In this document: piece by piece, positions 36,223-39,295 of the stretch | Numbering within the stretch: position 1 is the first letter of the stretch | Layout: the number at the start of each line of letters is the position of its first letter | From: a bacterium | GTDB taxonomy: Bacteria > Desulfobacterota > Desulfobulbia > Desulfobulbales > Desulfobulbaceae | Length of the DNA stretch: 39,295 nucleotides | Assembly: GCA_030538155.1 (NCBI GenBank) | Contig: JAUNUN010000028.1 | Location: 1 to 39,295, forward strand | Direction of reading: 5' to 3' | The notes under the pieces: generated by a model | What the model was told of the DNA's origin: nothing | The model's input: only the letters and a program-made list of their open reading frames with translations | Database searches by the model: none | Program-made: the position numbers and the translations under genes

Positions 36223-37245
36223 CTATGCAGAGGGCGGATAGCCCTCCGGATTGTTCTTCTGCCAGTTCCAGGCATGACGACACATGTCGGTAAGCCCGTA
36301 TTCCGTCTGCCAGCCCAGCTCGCGCAGGGCGAGGGAGGCATCGGCATAGCACTCGGCAATATCGCCCGGACGCCGCGGGCTGATGCGGTAGGCGATGTCG
36401 ATCTTGTTGGCCTCCATAAAGGCCCGCACCATCTCCAAAACCGAACTGCCCTGTCCTGTGCCCAGGTTATAGATGAAAACACCGCTGCGCTTTTGCGTGT
36501 ATTCCAGCGCCTTGACATGCCCCTTGGCCAAATCCACCACATGCAAATAGTCGCGTACACCGGTGCCGTCTATGGTGGGATAGTCGTTGCCGAAAACGTT
36601 GAGTTCTTTGAGTCGTCCCGCCGCCACCTGGGTGATATAGGGCATGAGGTTGTTGGGAATGCCTTTGGGATCTTCACCGATGCGACCGCTTGGGTGCGCG
36701 CCCACCGGGTTGAAGTAGCGCAGGAGCACCACCTGCCAGGTTTGGTCGCTTATGTGCAGATCTGCCAGCATCTCTTCGATCATCAGTTTACTGCGGCCAT
36801 AGGGGTTGGTGGCGCTGGTGGGGAAGTCCTCCTGAATGGGCAGACGGGCAGGCGTGCCGTACACGGTTGCAGACGAGGAAAAAACAATGTGTTTCACCCC
36901 ATGCTTGGCCATGGCCTCACACAGATTCAGGGTGCCGATGAGGTTGTTCTGGTAGTAACGCAGAGGTTGCTCAACGGATTCGCCCACAGCCTTCAAACCG
37001 GCAAAATGGATGACTGCGCCGATATCCGGGTGTCGACTAAACACTTGGCTCAGCCCCTGCATGTCCAAGAGATCGAGTTCAATGAAGTTGATCTTTTTGC
37101 CGCACAACTCTTCCACCCGCGTAAGGGCAATACGGCTTGAGTTGCAGAGGTTGTCCACCACGCTCACCGTATAACCGGCATCGAGCAGTTCCAGGCAGGT
37201 ATGGCTGCCGATATATCCGGCCCCGCCGGTCACAAGTACATGCAT
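36223..37245 (-). CDS. galE: UDP-glucose 4-epimerase
   Basis: Interconverts UDP-glucose and UDP-galactose for surface polysaccharides. The 340 residues start at the ATG at 37245, preceded by AGAGGT at a good distance; the frame is open a further 62 codons upstream but those residues are not GalE-like. The protein begins MHVLVTGGAGYIGSHTCLEL (NAD-binding TGxxGYIG) and has the SDR triad in FSSSATVYG and NPYGRSKLMIEE (YxxxK). The substrate region RYFNPVGAHPSGRIGED and the C-terminal RRPGDIAECYADASLA are typical. It would supply sugar donors for envelope glycans. It is divergent from the tautomerase gene. Confidence 0.98.
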   Translation of the reverse strand: MHVLVTGGAGYIGSHTCLELLDAGYTVSVVDNLCNSSRIALTRVEELCGKKINFIELDLLDMQGLSQVFSRHPDIGAVIHFAGLKAVGESVEQPLRYYQNNLIGTLNLCEAMAKHGVKHIVFSSSATVYGTPARLPIQEDFPTSATNPYGRSKLMIEEMLADLHISDQTWQVVLLRYFNPVGAHPSGRIGEDPKGIPNNLMPYITQVAAGRLKELNVFGNDYPTIDGTGVRDYLHVVDLAKGHVKALEYTQKRSGVFIYNLGTGQGSSVLEMVRAFMEANKIDIAYRISPRRPGDIAECYADASLALRELGWQTEYGLTDMCRHAWNWQKNNPEGYPPSA

Positions 37246-37447
37246 GCTTTTACCTCTATGGGTCATCTGGCCGGAGCAACATCGGCCCCGAGATGTGCAT
37301 CGACGAAATTGTAGAATACTGGTATATAGAGTACCCAGACAAAATGCCTTTGTCTCCAGAAAAAATATAGTGAGGAAAAACACGCCACTACCGCAGAAAC
37401 TGAGGGCCTGGCGTGTACACTTAAGTAACACCGATCAGGAGGACTGT

Positions 37448-39295
<1,848 letters not shown>

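Overview
The window looks like a chromosome segment of a Gram-negative deltaproteobacterium, most like a Desulfobulbaceae-type anaerobe. This is an inference from gene content (outer-membrane proteins, a 2[4Fe-4S] ferredoxin, the SRP RNA-dnaX-ybaB-recR order, a short N-acetylglutamate synthase-like protein), not from a database match. Most of it is moderately GC-rich housekeeping DNA. Three stretches look different: a visibly AT-richer surface-glycan operon (about 5.8-11.0 kb), a surface-adhesin region with REP-like palindromes and a transposase remnant (about 30.2-33.9 kb), and a diguanylate cyclase at the left edge.

Layout from left to right. 62-1507: membrane diguanylate cyclase. 1849-5537: grpE, dnaK and trpS. 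5664-5735: near-perfect 72-bp palindrome. 5798-10998: minus-strand operon of a GtrB-like glycosyltransferase, a flippase-like membrane protein, an FAD oxidoreductase and a GT-C-type glycosyltransferase. 11106-12167: exported cyclophilin-FKBP fusion. 12468-17957: ferredoxin, a small membrane protein, alr, argS, a small membrane protein, an EamA transporter and a GNAT/NAGS-like acetyltransferase. 18169-24853: secA followed by a moxR-DUF58-transglutaminase cluster. 24863-28020: SRP RNA, dnaX, ybaB and recR on the minus strand. 28243-29859: SulP anion transporter. 30268-33108: inverse-autotransporter adhesin with a repeat passenger. 33905-37245: galE, folD, a small zinc-ribbon protein and pldA on the minus strand. 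37448 to the end: a tautomerase and the first two thirds of ligA.

Functionally, the right and centre hold protein folding and export (GrpE/DnaK, SecA, SRP RNA, an envelope PPIase), DNA replication and repair (DnaX, YbaB, RecR, LigA), two aminoacyl-tRNA synthetases, and envelope construction (Alr, GalE, PldA, the glycan operon, the adhesin).

The observations most worth following are these. (1) An A10 run in dnaX: a one-base slip either way ends translation within a few codons, predicting a gamma-sized product of about 421-427 residues. (2) A pair of about 135-bp elements with imperfect terminal inverted repeats, in opposite orientation around secA-moxR-DUF58. One copy supplies the N-terminal codons of the transglutaminase gene and the other supplies the stop codon of the acetyltransferase gene. 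(3) An 11-bp hairpin that buries the moxR ribosome binding site. (4) A ferredoxin with Asp in place of a cluster-ligand Cys. No tRNA gene or CRISPR array was seen.
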